This document shows, piece after piece, positions 22,901-33,647 of a DNA stretch of 64,000 nucleotides. The DNA comes from Diospyros lotus (taxonomy: Eukaryota; Streptophyta; Magnoliopsida; Ericales; Ebenaceae), in assembly GCF_014633365.1 (NCBI RefSeq), contig NC_068350.1, positions 7,665,922 to 7,729,921 of the forward strand. Direction: 5' to 3'. Each line of letters opens with the position of its first letter. Position 1 is the first letter of the stretch. The translations under genes were made by a program, and so were the position numbers. The notes under the pieces are model-generated. The model searched no databases. It was not told the DNA's origin and saw only the letters and a list, made by a program, of their open reading frames with translations.

Positions 22901-25900
22901 AAATGGGCCAGAGAACTATTAGGTGTATTAGGAGGCGGATTAGATTGTAGCAATGTTAGGAGTTGATTGAACTGCTATTTGCTGAAGGGACTAGATTCGG
23001 TTTGTGATTAAGTTATTGTGGAAGAAATGTTATACATGGTGGTGGTAGGGACCAATTGAATAGCGTGTGACTGCACATTGCAAATTCGACAACCCTTCGT
23101 CTTCTAAGCTACTTTGTGATATTATTGATTGTAATAAAGTTGTCTCTTTTTGCTTGATAGAGTTCTATGGTGGATCAAAAGCTAAAACTCAAGTTTTAAT
23201 TTCTTTTCGAAATCAGAATTTAGAATTTATTGAGTTTATTTAGTATCTCACAGTGTCCTCTATCACCTATTTTTGGAATCGTCAAAAGAAAATTAGCCTA
23301 CATTGAGATATAGTTGATTATAACAAAGTTGTCTCATTTTACTTAAAAGTTTTGGTGGATCAAAGGGTAAAACTCAAGTTTTCAATTCTTCCCGAAATCA
23401 GAATTTAGAGTTTCTTGAGTTTATTTAGTATCTTAAAGTGTTCTCTTTCACCTATATTTGGAATCGTCGAAAGCAAATTAGCCTACATTGAGAGATTGTT
23501 GATTGTAACAAAGTTGTCTCCTTTTGGTTGAAAGAGTTCTACGGTAGATCAAAGGCTAAAACTTAAATTTTCAAATCTTCTCAAAATCAAAATTTGGGGT
23601 TTCTTGACTTTATTTAATATCTCAAAGTGTTCTCTGTCATCTAGATTTGGAATCGTCAAAAGCAAATTAGCCTAAATTGAGATATTGTTGATTGTAACAA
23701 AGTTGTCTCCTTTTGCTTGAAAGTGTTCTACGTTGGATCAAAGGGTAAAACTCAAGTTTCTAATTCTTTCTGAAATCAGAATTTAGAATTTCTTGAGTTT
23801 ATTTAGTATCTCAAAGTGTCTTCTTTCACCTAGATTTGGAATTGTCAAAAGCAAGTAGAATCAATCAAGGGAATCAACTGATCAAGAGATTGGAGGCAAT
23901 CCCCACTAATCAAGGGATTGGTCTCCTTTCCATTTCAACAGTAAGATTATTAGGCGGCTAAATCTATTTGTTAGTACTTATTTAGACATGCTAATGACAT
24001 TTTATTATATATAGGATGTGGACATGGCCACAAGATTATATAGGCATGCCAACATAGGATCCTAACAAGTATGCATACACTACCATGGGGCAGCAATTTA
24101 TATTAGTACTTATGTTATAGAAGAAATCTCTATAATCTGTTTTGTATTTATATATCTCGAGTTAAAATTTTAAATGGACAATAGAGCTCTATGCATATTA
24201 TGTATGATGTGCACATTTGTGTTATTTGCTATCCTAATACTTTTTTTTTTGTCCCATCTTTGTTCTTAGTTTTTATTTGTTAAAAGAGGGGTGCATTTGC
24301 GCTGTTTATGTTAGTGTTGCACACGATCTATTTTCTTGGAAATGTTTGAAAGACACTTAAGGTGAACAAGCTCTGATACCAAGGATTCTGAGGAACTTTG
24401 TTTGCACCAAGAGATTAACAACATTGCCTTTATTCTAGAAATGTGACGAAATGACTGCAATTCATAATTGAATTGTCTGGAAGTATGATTTTTCTCTATA
24501 TTATTGTATGTTGAAAAAGTGTTCGGACATGTTCCCAGGATGGGTCTGCAGTAGCTAGAAATGTTGCTGCTACTTATATTACTGGTCATCTTTGAATTGG
24601 AATTCTTTGCACTCGTGAGCTTCATTAAGGGGAAGGATAACAACTTTCTTCATCACCGCTTAGCATTAAACTGAGAATGGTCATAACATAATAAGTTATT
24701 GAGGGAAAAATGGGCTGGGATTCAAGAAGAATTCAGGGATGTTTTAGTTAACCCCACATTTTGAATTGCTGGACTAGTAGGGAAATTACCTCAGTATAAC
24801 AAGACGGCTTATATTGAGTGTGCATGAGAAAATTCTGGTTATTCTTAATGGCTGAAAGATAGTAACTGATTCGCCCATGAAGAAAGATCTCTAGGAATGT
24901 GAGCAGTGTAGTTTAAAGTGAGCGCCTGGCTCTCCTAGGTGCTTGGGCAATGCAAGGCACCAGGGCAGTGCCTTGCCTACTGCTAGGCAAGGCTCCTTCA
25001 CTCATGCGCCGCCTGGGCAAGCACCTCTGCTGAGGTGTCTAGTGCTGCAAGTGCTCACCTAGGCTGTAATGAATAAAAATCCAAAGAAAAATTGAAGGAA
25101 AGTGCAGAGTCATCTGCAGAACAAATGTGAAAGGTCTCACAGTGTAATAGGAAGAGAAAATGAAGGGGAAAATGAAAAAACAAAGAAGAAAAGCAGATGC
25201 ACCTGGCTCCTACTTATGTTTCATGCTGTTGATGTTGCTTTTTAGTTACTGTTGCACTGTTTCTCAGTTTGTGTTTTAGCTTGTCAGAGCCTGCTAATTG
25301 TTGCTTGACAGTCACTGTTGTGTTCTATGATATATATTTTGTTCTAGACTTTTAGTCAGTACTTAGTTAATATTTACAAGAAAAGAGTTATATATGTTTG
25401 CTACAACTGTAAGCCTGTAACAGTTTTAACTTTTAACTTCATTTATAATATTGTTTGTATGTTAATGTTATATATTATATAATTTTATATAAATTATGTA
25501 GCTTATATTTTTTGTGTGAATATTTGTATTATATTGTATGTTTGTTTGCTTTTCTATAGTATTTAACATTGTTTATTTTTTATATAAATATTGAACATTT
25601 GTTATATAACTTATATTTTGTGTTAACATTATATATTACATTGTTTGATTATCTTTTTCACATTAAATATATTTTTATTATTTTTTTAAATTTAGTGCCT
25701 TGCTTTGGTTAGGCGAGCACTTTTTTAGCGCCTAGCACCTAAGGCGATATAAGGTTCATAGCGCCTTAAGGGTGCCTCTTGCCTCTAACTACCTTGAATG
25801 TGAGGGAAAACTGTTTTGAAACGTCAGAAAAATCTCAAAACTTTACTTAATGATAGTACTAAACAATATTGATGCTTTGATGGTCTTCTACTTGAGCTGA

Positions 25901-28900
25901 TTTCCCCTAGTGAGGGAAGACCATCTTGTGGTACTTAATCTTATCGATACAACTAGGTGAGATGATGTCTGAACTGCTGACAAACTGAAGTAGCATGTGC
26001 TTGTAAAACGCATAAGACTGTAGAATTATTGCAGAACTAATAGCTGAAATGAAAATATATGTCGCAAAATGAAAGGAAGGCCAAATTTGGGCCAATTTTG
26101 CTGCAGAGTTTGAGTAGTTTTAGCTGTTTACTTTTTTGCTATTAATTGTAACTTTTATAATTTCCAGCTGGTAGTTTGTTAGACAGTTGTGTCAGGTGTA
26201 AAGGGGGCTAGAATAAGACAAAATAGCCTGTTAGAGGAGAAGTGATCTGCTGTGGCAGCACCTATGAGTCTACTATAAAAACTATGGCACCTCTGTAAAT
26301 CTATCAAACAGTTATATCAAAATCAGATTCCTATGCTCTCTACTTTCTCTCTTCCTCCCTTACTCTCTCTTCCAATCTCTTCTTCTTGCTTTCTGGGGTT
26401 CTCTAGCAACTCCCTCTAATTCACACCGAATTAGGAGAGTTGTAGTTGTCACAGCATAACTGTGACATTATAGCATTGATATGAACATCTTTAGCGATGG
26501 TAGTGGTATCAATTGTTCAAAAGACATGTTCTTATTCTATAGGGTTCTCTTGGCCATTCCTTTTAAATGTCATCTTCCTTGTTAGTTATATATATATATA
26601 TATATATAAACTAAAGTCAATCATGCTATGGGTATGATGAATCAATTATTAGTTTGGGCATTGTATTTTGTTGCTCATGATCCGATGAATGACTTGTACA
26701 TGAACCCATGCTTGTTTTCCAGGTCTGATGTCCTTGGTCAGTTCATGCCTTTGGTTGGAAAGGATTGGACACAATCTGGGGTAGCTCGGCTGTTCTCTGC
26801 AATTAAGGTTTATTTTCTTCCAGTTTCTAATATTTAAAGTTATATGCAGGTTTATAATTACGATTCTTTATATTTTGATATTTAGCAAAAGGTCCTACAC
26901 ATTTTTTCATACCGTGGATTTTAGACATTATTTTATTGGTTCATAAACCTCTCCGTGGTGCATTCTACCACCTGAGAGCTGTGAAAAATTTCCTTGTTTC
27001 GCTGCATCAACACCAGTATTTAGTGTTAAATTCACAAAAAAAGCTCATATTTTCAAGGAAGAATGTGGAGTAAAGAAGTGAGTCCATATTAGAATTTTAG
27101 GATTAGATCATGGAACATTATAATTTTGACAAAAAAATCTGTGGGGGCAGTGGATATGATGATTAGGAGAAGAATCAATGAGAAAAGAAGACTAAGAGAT
27201 GTATATGTGGAGTGGATGGAATGAAAGAAGTTTGTAGCAAAAAAGATGTAGACTATATAAAATTTGTTGGGAAACTCTTAGGCGTGATGTGGGGTATAAT
27301 TATCTTCCAAATATGGTCATTGTGGGGTATAATTATCTTCCAAATATGGTCATTGATATTGGTGAGATATAATTTATGCAATTGACCTTATCTAGTAGGA
27401 TTAAGGTTTGTGATGATGACAATGACAACGCCAAGATTTTAGCCTAGAAAGATTTGATGTAAGTGTAAACTGGCTATCTAGTTCTGCCATGTAGTGGGTT
27501 GATTAAACTAAGCTCTAAAATCGAATGCAATTTTATATCTGCACAAACTTGGGCTTGGTTTTTTTGCTCAAGTGAGCCTACAATTATTCTGAGAACTAGT
27601 TGAGCTTCAGTTGCTTTTGTGTTTATAGTTATGGAGCAGTTATTAGCACATAAACCCAAGTTCAGCGAAGCTCAGTTAATTTAAAAGCTTTAAGACATGG
27701 TAAAGCAATCTTATGATGAGCCATTGCCTACAATTAGCTCAAATACCTTTTTCCCTCTTTATTGTTTTTTGAGAAAATGGAGTTTGTCTTGTTGCTGGGG
27801 CTCGAAAGTTGCCTGTAAACTTGTCTCATCACTCATTGTGTATCATTTAAGTCATTATCACCCTCCTACCCTTCTCTCTCTCTGGGGATGATACATTTGG
27901 AATGTGTATTTTCACAAACTATCCCAAGTTTCAAGAGCCAAGACCCCAAATTGCGGAACTGCTCCCAAAGCTTGTTTTTTTTTATGATAGTTCTTCCCTA
28001 ATTGAACTGGGTTTCAAGGGACAAGGAGGGTTGTATACTCGTCTATTGTGGCAGAGCCTGGGGATTTTCCTTTCCATTCCTTCCTTTTTTTTCTTTTCTT
28101 CTCTCTTTTTTTTTTTCATTTTTTTTTTTGTTGGGGGGGGGGGGGGTTGGGGGGTGGGTGAAGTTGCTTTGAGAGTACTCATATCTTGTCATTCTGAGCT
28201 GCTTTTCTTGAATACAAGTCACTTGTTTCTTTATTTGCTATTGCAAATTGGTTTTAAAATGAATTGATGCACAGTTTGTTTATTACAGAATAAATAGTGC
28301 AAGGCCAGTTACGTAAATATTCCTGCACCTGAGGAGAAGTTTGCCTGGCTTTTTAGTTGCTATGAGTGATAATGTTATGACCCAACAAGGGGCATGCAAT
28401 TGGTGCATGACTCTTGGTGAACTGTTGGCTCACTAAAGTCAAGCAAACCTCGACTATCCAATCTTGTATCACAATTTGATCAAAATTCCCAATAATGAAA
28501 CTCAGTCAAAAACTATTAATCAAAATTCAACTTTATTGACACAAAAAAATCAGTCAGAATCAGTTTGCTGTAAAATCCTGCCTGTATGTGCAACAAAGAT
28601 GACTTCTAAATTTTTTTTGAGAAATAAAATTAGGAAATTACATAAAACAATGTTCAAGTGTCAGGCCAACCATAGAATAGGAGATAAACTTCAACTATTT
28701 CTATGTGGATGTGTGCATTCGTTCCATGCCAACCTGGGATCTGAAATAGAAATAAAAAAAAATAGTGAAGTGAGTCAGTGACTTAGTGAATAGATAATGC
28801 ATTTTATGACATAATTGGGACTAGCAAGCACACGAGTTTTTATACAAGAAAAATTATTTTGCAAGCATGACTAGTAGAATCATTTTATAAAACATAATTT

Positions 28901-31900
28901 TTCTAGTCTTATGGCAAGGAAAAGAGAATAGAAAGGAAGAGCAGAAGGAGGAAGGAGACATGGTGATGAACAGAAGGCGGACAAGAAAAAAAGGGAAGGG
29001 AAGGTCCTGCCCTCCCCCCTCTGTGTGTGTGTGTTGTAATCAGTGTTGATAAAAAAAAAATGATTCCATATGAGCAACTGCACATTGCAAAAATTTAAAC
29101 AATCCAAGCATTCATATTGTTTGATTAAAAAAAAAAAAAACCTAGTGTACTTTTGAAGCTTGCTTTATAGTGTTTCAAAACTTAGGTACAAACGCAACTT
29201 AAGCATGTTTTAATCATGCTCAGCTAAAGTTGCTGAGCTTTTCATAGAGCCCAGCATGCTGTGCTTCACGCTCCACGCATAAAGTGTGCTCAAGTGTGTT
29301 CCTTTAAACAAGGGTTACAATTAGGGTTGGAGTGCATGGAGAAGGTTGCCAAGCTGCATATATGATCTTACTTAATAGGTAGCTTGGAAATTCTCATTTT
29401 GGAGAGAAGGAATCATTTTCCTAAATAAAAGGGATCTGAGATCAAGGTATGAGATGGATAAATAATGTTTGGAGGAAATCATCATAGTCAGTCCTTAACA
29501 TATAAACGGCTTTGTTTGGGTCCCCACCCAAGGGGTGTTTGTTGCCTTTACCACATTCCTTCTACCAAGCCTGTTGACATGGTTAACAGAGTAGCTATCA
29601 TACATTTAGCTGGGTACTCTTCCATATTCATTCTAATTGCAACAAAGCCTGTCAACGTGTTAGCACAGTAGGTATCCTGTATTTAGCCAGGTCCTGTTAA
29701 GCCTCAATATTGATTTATTTATTTATTTTTGCCTGGATACCATTCACCTATACTACAGACTATTCTTCTCTGAAGTGGGCATTTAGTCAAATTATCCTGC
29801 TAAATGTTTGTTCATAATAATCAAAAGCTGATATTATGAACATCATGCCTGCATATAAGTAGCAGAAATTCATTAGTATTTTGTAAATGGCTTCATATTC
29901 CCCTGCAATAGATATAAAGCCAAAAAAAGAAAGAGAAAGGACAAGAAGAAAATAATTGTTTTTAAAAAATTGTGCCTTTATAATATAAGATAACATTACC
30001 ACTTATGATTGTTTATTTCTATCGGGCTGAATGTTTAACTTATAATAGTGATTATTAGTAATTTTACTGTCATCATTACATTGATAGGTGTGGAGAATTG
30101 TACCCGTCATCCACACTTCTTTAGTTAGTTTATTGTGATAACAAACAAGCATACTATAAAATAATGTGGATGAGTTGTATTTTTCTTCTGCAACAGAGTG
30201 CATTATTTAAAAGAATCCCCCCCAACCCCCCACCCTCACCCAAAAAAAAAAAAAAAGGAAAGGAAGAGGAAATGAACTCTCATTCACAATATTGCCTGAA
30301 GAACAACAGTGTGTTTTGTTAGCTTTTCTCTGAAGAAAAATGTTTCTTCAGTTGCATTTGTTGTGCTTATTGAATCAAAGTTTTTTATTCTGCAAATCAT
30401 TGTTCAATGTTGAGCTTTTTCTTCCTTCAGGAAAATGGGTATCAACTACTTTTCTTGAGTGCGCGTGCAATTGTTCAAGCATATCTAACTAGAAGCTTTT
30501 TACTTAACCTTAAACAGGTAATAATATCCCCTTTTCTGGTATTATTTACATTAAGGTTGTTATCATATTGAGTCAATGAAAATTATTAGTTCCAAGTAAT
30601 GAAACCAAACAATCCAAACTTTCCATGTCTGGAAAATGGCTGATTGTTGAAAGAATCATGCTACATGTACATCATTTTTGTACATCTTGGGCTACACAAA
30701 GGATATTATGACCAAAATACCTTGCGCCTCACGCGTTTCTATGCGCCTCATGAGGGATATTTTTGTCATTGATACACCTTTGTGTAGCTCAAGATGTACA
30801 CAAAGGTGTACCGATAGCATTATTCTTGTTGAAATTAGTAGTTTCAAACATATGGCTTTTTGCTTTCAGTTTTTTGACCACATAGCCTTGATTCTTGTGC
30901 AGCAATATTTACTGCTATATTGTATCTGGTTGCTAAATATCATAGGGTGTGAAGGAATTGGTTGCCCACATTATTCTTTGCTAGCTTTCCTGTCTCGGGA
31001 GGTTTTAGTGCCATTCTATAACATCATGTATGATTGCAGGACGGAAAAGCTCTTCCCAGTGGGCCTATTGTTATTTCACCTGATGGCCTATTTCCTTCAC
31101 TGTATCGAGAAGGTCAGCTTTTATTCCTTGAATAATAAATTATTGCCTCTAATTTGTAAGTGCTATACCTGTTATAGATGACCCAAAACAACCTTTCTTT
31201 TCAGACATCTTGTGATGATCATGGATACCTGCACTTGCAGAATGCAAATAGAACAGAAGTAGTAATACTGAAACATTTATTAATATGTACACAGCTCCAC
31301 TTCTAATATTTAAAAACTATCTCACTTATGTGCGAAGATTGGTAAGTTCATGAAAAATACTGATTCTGGTGTTAATTCTTCTGTAACAACTCTGTGCTAA
31401 AAGCTAATTTTCTTCTCCATTTTTGTTCCAAGAAGAAGAGAATTGTGCAAAAGGGATTTAAGTTCAGTTCCAATTATTCAAGTTTTCAAATAAGCTGTTT
31501 GCATACATTCCTTGAAACTTGGAAGGAATCACTTAACAGCAATTTACTATAATTCCACATTGCCCCAACTATATTCTCTCATTTCAAGTTTTACAAATTT
31601 AAACTATTACCTACAAGTTTTTACATATTTGCAAATGCAATACAGAGAGAGAAGGGTTTTACTTCAAGGCAAAGACCCAAAACCCATTTGGCCAATGAAT
31701 TCAATAAACAAGTCTGTTTTGTCCTTCTCGCTGAACCATCTCTCCTCTGCTCTCATAAATAAATCTTCACTGTGCTTTTTTCTCTCTTAACGCAACACCT
31801 CATTTTACAGTTTATATAATAATCTACTTATGTCCTTGTTGGTATCACTTCTCTTTATATATATATATTTACAAAAAATAATTTAAAAAGTATAAAAAAA

Positions 31901-32386
31901 ACTCTTTAACAAAAAAAAAATAAATCTCCTGGTGAGATCTTTTTTGGTTGACATGATTTTTTGTTGTGCTGTGTGTGATGTAATCAACAATATTGTTACT
32001 ACTTGGTAGGCTTGTCTATGGTAATTTTTCTTTGTTTTTTTATTGAATGTTCTAATTTGGTTTGCTGGTTTAGATGGTAGACGTTGGCTGCATTTCATTC
32101 TTATCGTTTATCTTCTCTTTCTTAATAAAAATTCTCAATTTTTATAAAAATAGATTATTGCAGAAAAAACTGCATTAAGCCCCCACTGTGTTCAAAGTTA
32201 ATGATAAAATTTAATTTTTGAATTTTTTTGTACCTACAAAATTATCATAAATTCAGATAAAAAATTGTGAAAAATTCAAAAAAAGTAAATTCCAAAAGAT
32301 TAAACTGAGAAAAAAAGCCTTTTCGCAAGAAAATAAAAAAATAAAAAAAATGCTGCTTTTGTTCACCATATTTCTCACTGTATGGG

Positions 32387-32429
<43 letters not shown>

Positions 32430-33647
32430 GAGTATATTCTGTCTTTCAAGACTGCTATTGCAGGATAATCACAGACTGACTGGTTCTTCATGTTCTAATT
32501 TTCTACTCTGAAAATTAGCCCAAAGAAATTTGGATTTGTCCTGTTCTCTTCCTGAATCTTACATAAACTAGTCTAACTGTACTTGTTATTGCCAAAGGGG
32601 ATTGGCTAAAACAAAAAAGGAGGCAACTATTATTCCAAACAGGGCCTTGCTGATACAGTGATACACTCACTTAAAACCTTCACTATTTAGCTCACAGTCG
32701 CACCCTTTCATTCTGAGCTTACTAAGTACAATGCCTTATTCAATGTTATTCCCTTCTGTAGTTACTGAGTTGATGCTGCTCTCATATATTACTGGGCGAC
32801 TTACTTCTACATTGGAACTGAGTGCCTTCATTATATTTTTCTTTGTGCTTCTAATAAAATTGGTACTTAGTGCCGTATGTGATACTCTGTCACTTGTTAT
32901 TTTTGTGCATGCTCAAAATGTCCTGCCTTCTTTTTAGATGAATTGACTTTAAAGGTCATTTATGAGTACAAGTTCTTTTTTGACAGTGATAAGGAGAGCA
33001 CCTCACGAGTTCAAGATTGCTTGTTTAGAGGTAATTCTTGAATGTAATGATTTTGGACACGCACACATTGAATTTGCTCTTTTTAGCTGAAAATTTGTGT
33101 GTGCCCTACAGGATATTAAAGCATTATTTCCTCCTGACTACAATCCATTCTATGCGGGCTTCGGGAACAGGGACACTGACGAACTCAGTTACAGAAAAAT
33201 GGGGATTCCAAAGGGCAAAATCTTTATCATTAATCCTAAGGTATCTACCGATTTATTCCACCAAAAACAGCTTGGACAGATGAGGTTTTATTTTATTTTT
33301 ATTTTTTTGGTCCCCTTTTCTGATTAGCATATAAAACACAGGGCGAGGTGGCCAACTGTCAGCATCGCATGGATGTGAAGACATATACATCCTTACATAC
33401 ACTGGTCAATGACATGTTCCCTCCGACTTCAATGGTTGAGCAGGTAAACCATGCCAAGTGCATATAGTCCGTGCTCCTAAATGTAATGACTGGAGAAAAT
33501 AAGCGAATGTGGGAGTCTATTCTCATTTTGAATCCATGTTCTTCGTTTTTCACTGCTTCTTAACTTCCCGGGTAATCACTATCTATGCAGGAAGACTACA
33601 ATTCATGGAATTACTGGAAAATGCCGCTCCCAGATGTTGAGTTGTAG
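16904..33647 (+). CDS. PAH1: Phosphatidate phosphatase, lipin family (PAH1 type), ten coding exons
   Basis: The enzyme dephosphorylates phosphatidate to diacylglycerol at the ER and thereby restrains phospholipid synthesis. Exons: 16904-18404, 18493-19091, 19198-19271, 26723-26807, 30431-30517, 31040-31112, 32987-33030, 33112-33240, 33342-33443 and 33591-33647. They join in frame to 916 residues, close to Arabidopsis PAH1. Residues 1-100 are the N-LIP domain ([18 protein letters not shown], then [15 protein letters not shown]), nearer PAH1 than PAH2. Residues about 110-500 are acidic, serine-rich and probably disordered. Residues 690-880 are the C-LIP HAD phosphatase domain. It holds the catalytic motif DVDGT at 718-722 (exon 3), LLFLSARA in exon 5, [18 protein letters not shown] across exons 6-7 and [17 protein letters not shown] in exon 8. 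Intron 3 is 7.45 kb because of a copia insertion beside its donor. All catalytic residues seen are intact, so the gene should be functional if intron 3 is spliced. Confidence 0.93.
19277..19522 (-). repeat. 3' LTR of the intronic copia element
   Basis: This 246-bp LTR has a TATA-like CTATAAG on the minus strand near 19340. The part GTAGAATCAAT..TTTCAACA is shared with the truncated 5' LTR copy at 23856-23940, with a small indel. Confidence 0.75.
19529..22953 (-). pseudogene. copia pol remnant: protease, integrase, reverse transcriptase, RNase H
   Basis: Reading right to left on the minus strand: 22953-22765 carries [12 protein letters not shown], the protease motif with DSG changed to DSR. 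22654-22253 carries the pre-integrase motif [15 protein letters not shown] and [10 protein letters not shown]. 22250-21600 is a broken integrase. 20999-20613 carries RT motifs [21 protein letters not shown] and [16 protein letters not shown]. 20531-20280 carries the catalytic YVDDI. 20283-20005 and 19828-19529 carry the RNase H part, with YCDNKAAI and HVEVDKHFI. Stops and frameshifts separate the blocks, and the protease active site is lost, so this is a dead polyprotein. The gene structure is the normal copia order. Confidence 0.9.
23117..23855. repeat. Four-copy tandem array, unit about 185-189 bp
   Basis: The word AACAAAGTTGTCTC (first copy AATAAAGTTGTCTC) begins at 23133, 23322, 23507 and 23696. 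Each unit also has GAAATCAGAATTTAGA-like and TGGAATCGTCAAAAGCAAATT words. Units are roughly 85-90 percent alike by eye. The array lies between the shortened 5' LTR and the protease remnant of the copia element, where leader and gag should be, and ends exactly where the 85-bp LTR remnant starts. Confidence 0.9.
24300..24680. other. Possible LTR-retrotransposon scrap in PAH intron 3
   Basis: GCTCTGATACCA at about 24370 is the complement of the initiator tRNA-Met primer site TGGTATCAGAGC, which would put an LTR to its right on the minus strand. No matching LTR copy or coding remnant was found, so the assignment is weak. Confidence 0.3.
24904..25795. mobile_element. Non-autonomous DNA transposon with AGGCGC-rich ends (892 bp)
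   Basis: GAATGTGAG flanks both sides (24895-24903 and 25796-25804). The left end reads CAGTGTAGTTTAAAGTGAG. The complement of the right end reads AAGGTAGTTAGAGGCAAGAG, an imperfect inverted repeat. Both ends are rich in words like AGCGCCTAGGC, CCTAGGTGCTTGGGC and TAGGCAAGGC. The middle is AT-rich without coding capacity. The end structure resembles the element at 738-1892. An 8-bp (hAT) or 9-bp (Mutator) duplication both fit. Confidence 0.65.
26100..26460 (+). mobile_element. LTR-like fragment in PAH intron 3
   Basis: A promoter-like stretch (CTATAAAAACTATGGCACCT near 26272) is followed by a long CT-rich tract (TCTCTACTTTCTCTCTTCC, 26335-26400) and AATTAGGAGAG. This is the usual layout of a plant copia LTR. 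I could not find matching ends, target duplication or coding sequence. Confidence 0.3.
27120..27425 (+). mobile_element. RTE LINE 3' end (plus orientation) in PAH intron 4
   Basis: GATTAGGAGAAGAATCAATG is followed by GGGAAACTCTTAGGCGTGAT, then TATCTAGTAGGATTAAGGTT and TGTGATGATGACAATGACAA. The last part matches the 3' end of RTE elements (complement of the CTTTATTCCACTATGTGG region at 46060). A 33-bp unit TGTGGGGTATAATTATCTTC.. is present twice without change (27288-27320 and 27321-27353). Confidence 0.6.
30675..30812. mobile_element. Short palindromic MITE in PAH intron 5
   Basis: TGTACATCTTGGGCTACACA followed by AAGGATATTATGACCAAAATACC is mirrored by GGATATTTTTGTCATTGATACACC followed by TTTGTGTAGCTCAAGATGTAC. 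The arms are about 45-50 bp with a 30-bp centre (TTGCGCCTCACGCGTTTCTA). The transcribed RNA would fold into a hairpin. The superfamily is not clear because no clean target duplication was found. Confidence 0.7.
32388..32430. repeat. (CA)n then (TA)n microsatellite in PAH intron 6
   Basis: About sixteen CA units are followed by ATATATATA. Confidence 0.95.

Larger units (their letters stand above)
19277..23940 (-). mobile_element. Degenerate Ty1/copia retrotransposon in PAH intron 3
   Basis: The left LTR (19277-19522) ends TCCATTTCAACA. The right end (about 23856-23940) repeats the last 85 bp of that LTR and also ends TCCATTTCAACA. GTAAG occurs directly before (19272-19276) and directly after (23941-23945), which fits a 5-bp target duplication. 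The first LTR bases are TA rather than TG, presumably one mutation. On the minus strand the polypurine tract TTGAGGAGAG abuts the left LTR. Coding remnants in order are protease, pre-integrase, integrase, reverse transcriptase and RNase H. gag is missing, and the 5' LTR is cut to 85 bp and followed by a tandem array. The element cannot be autonomous. Confidence 0.88.

Noticed and set aside
28380..28480. Possible LTR start TGTTATGACCCAACAAGGGG
   Set aside because: No matching end, second copy or target duplication was found.
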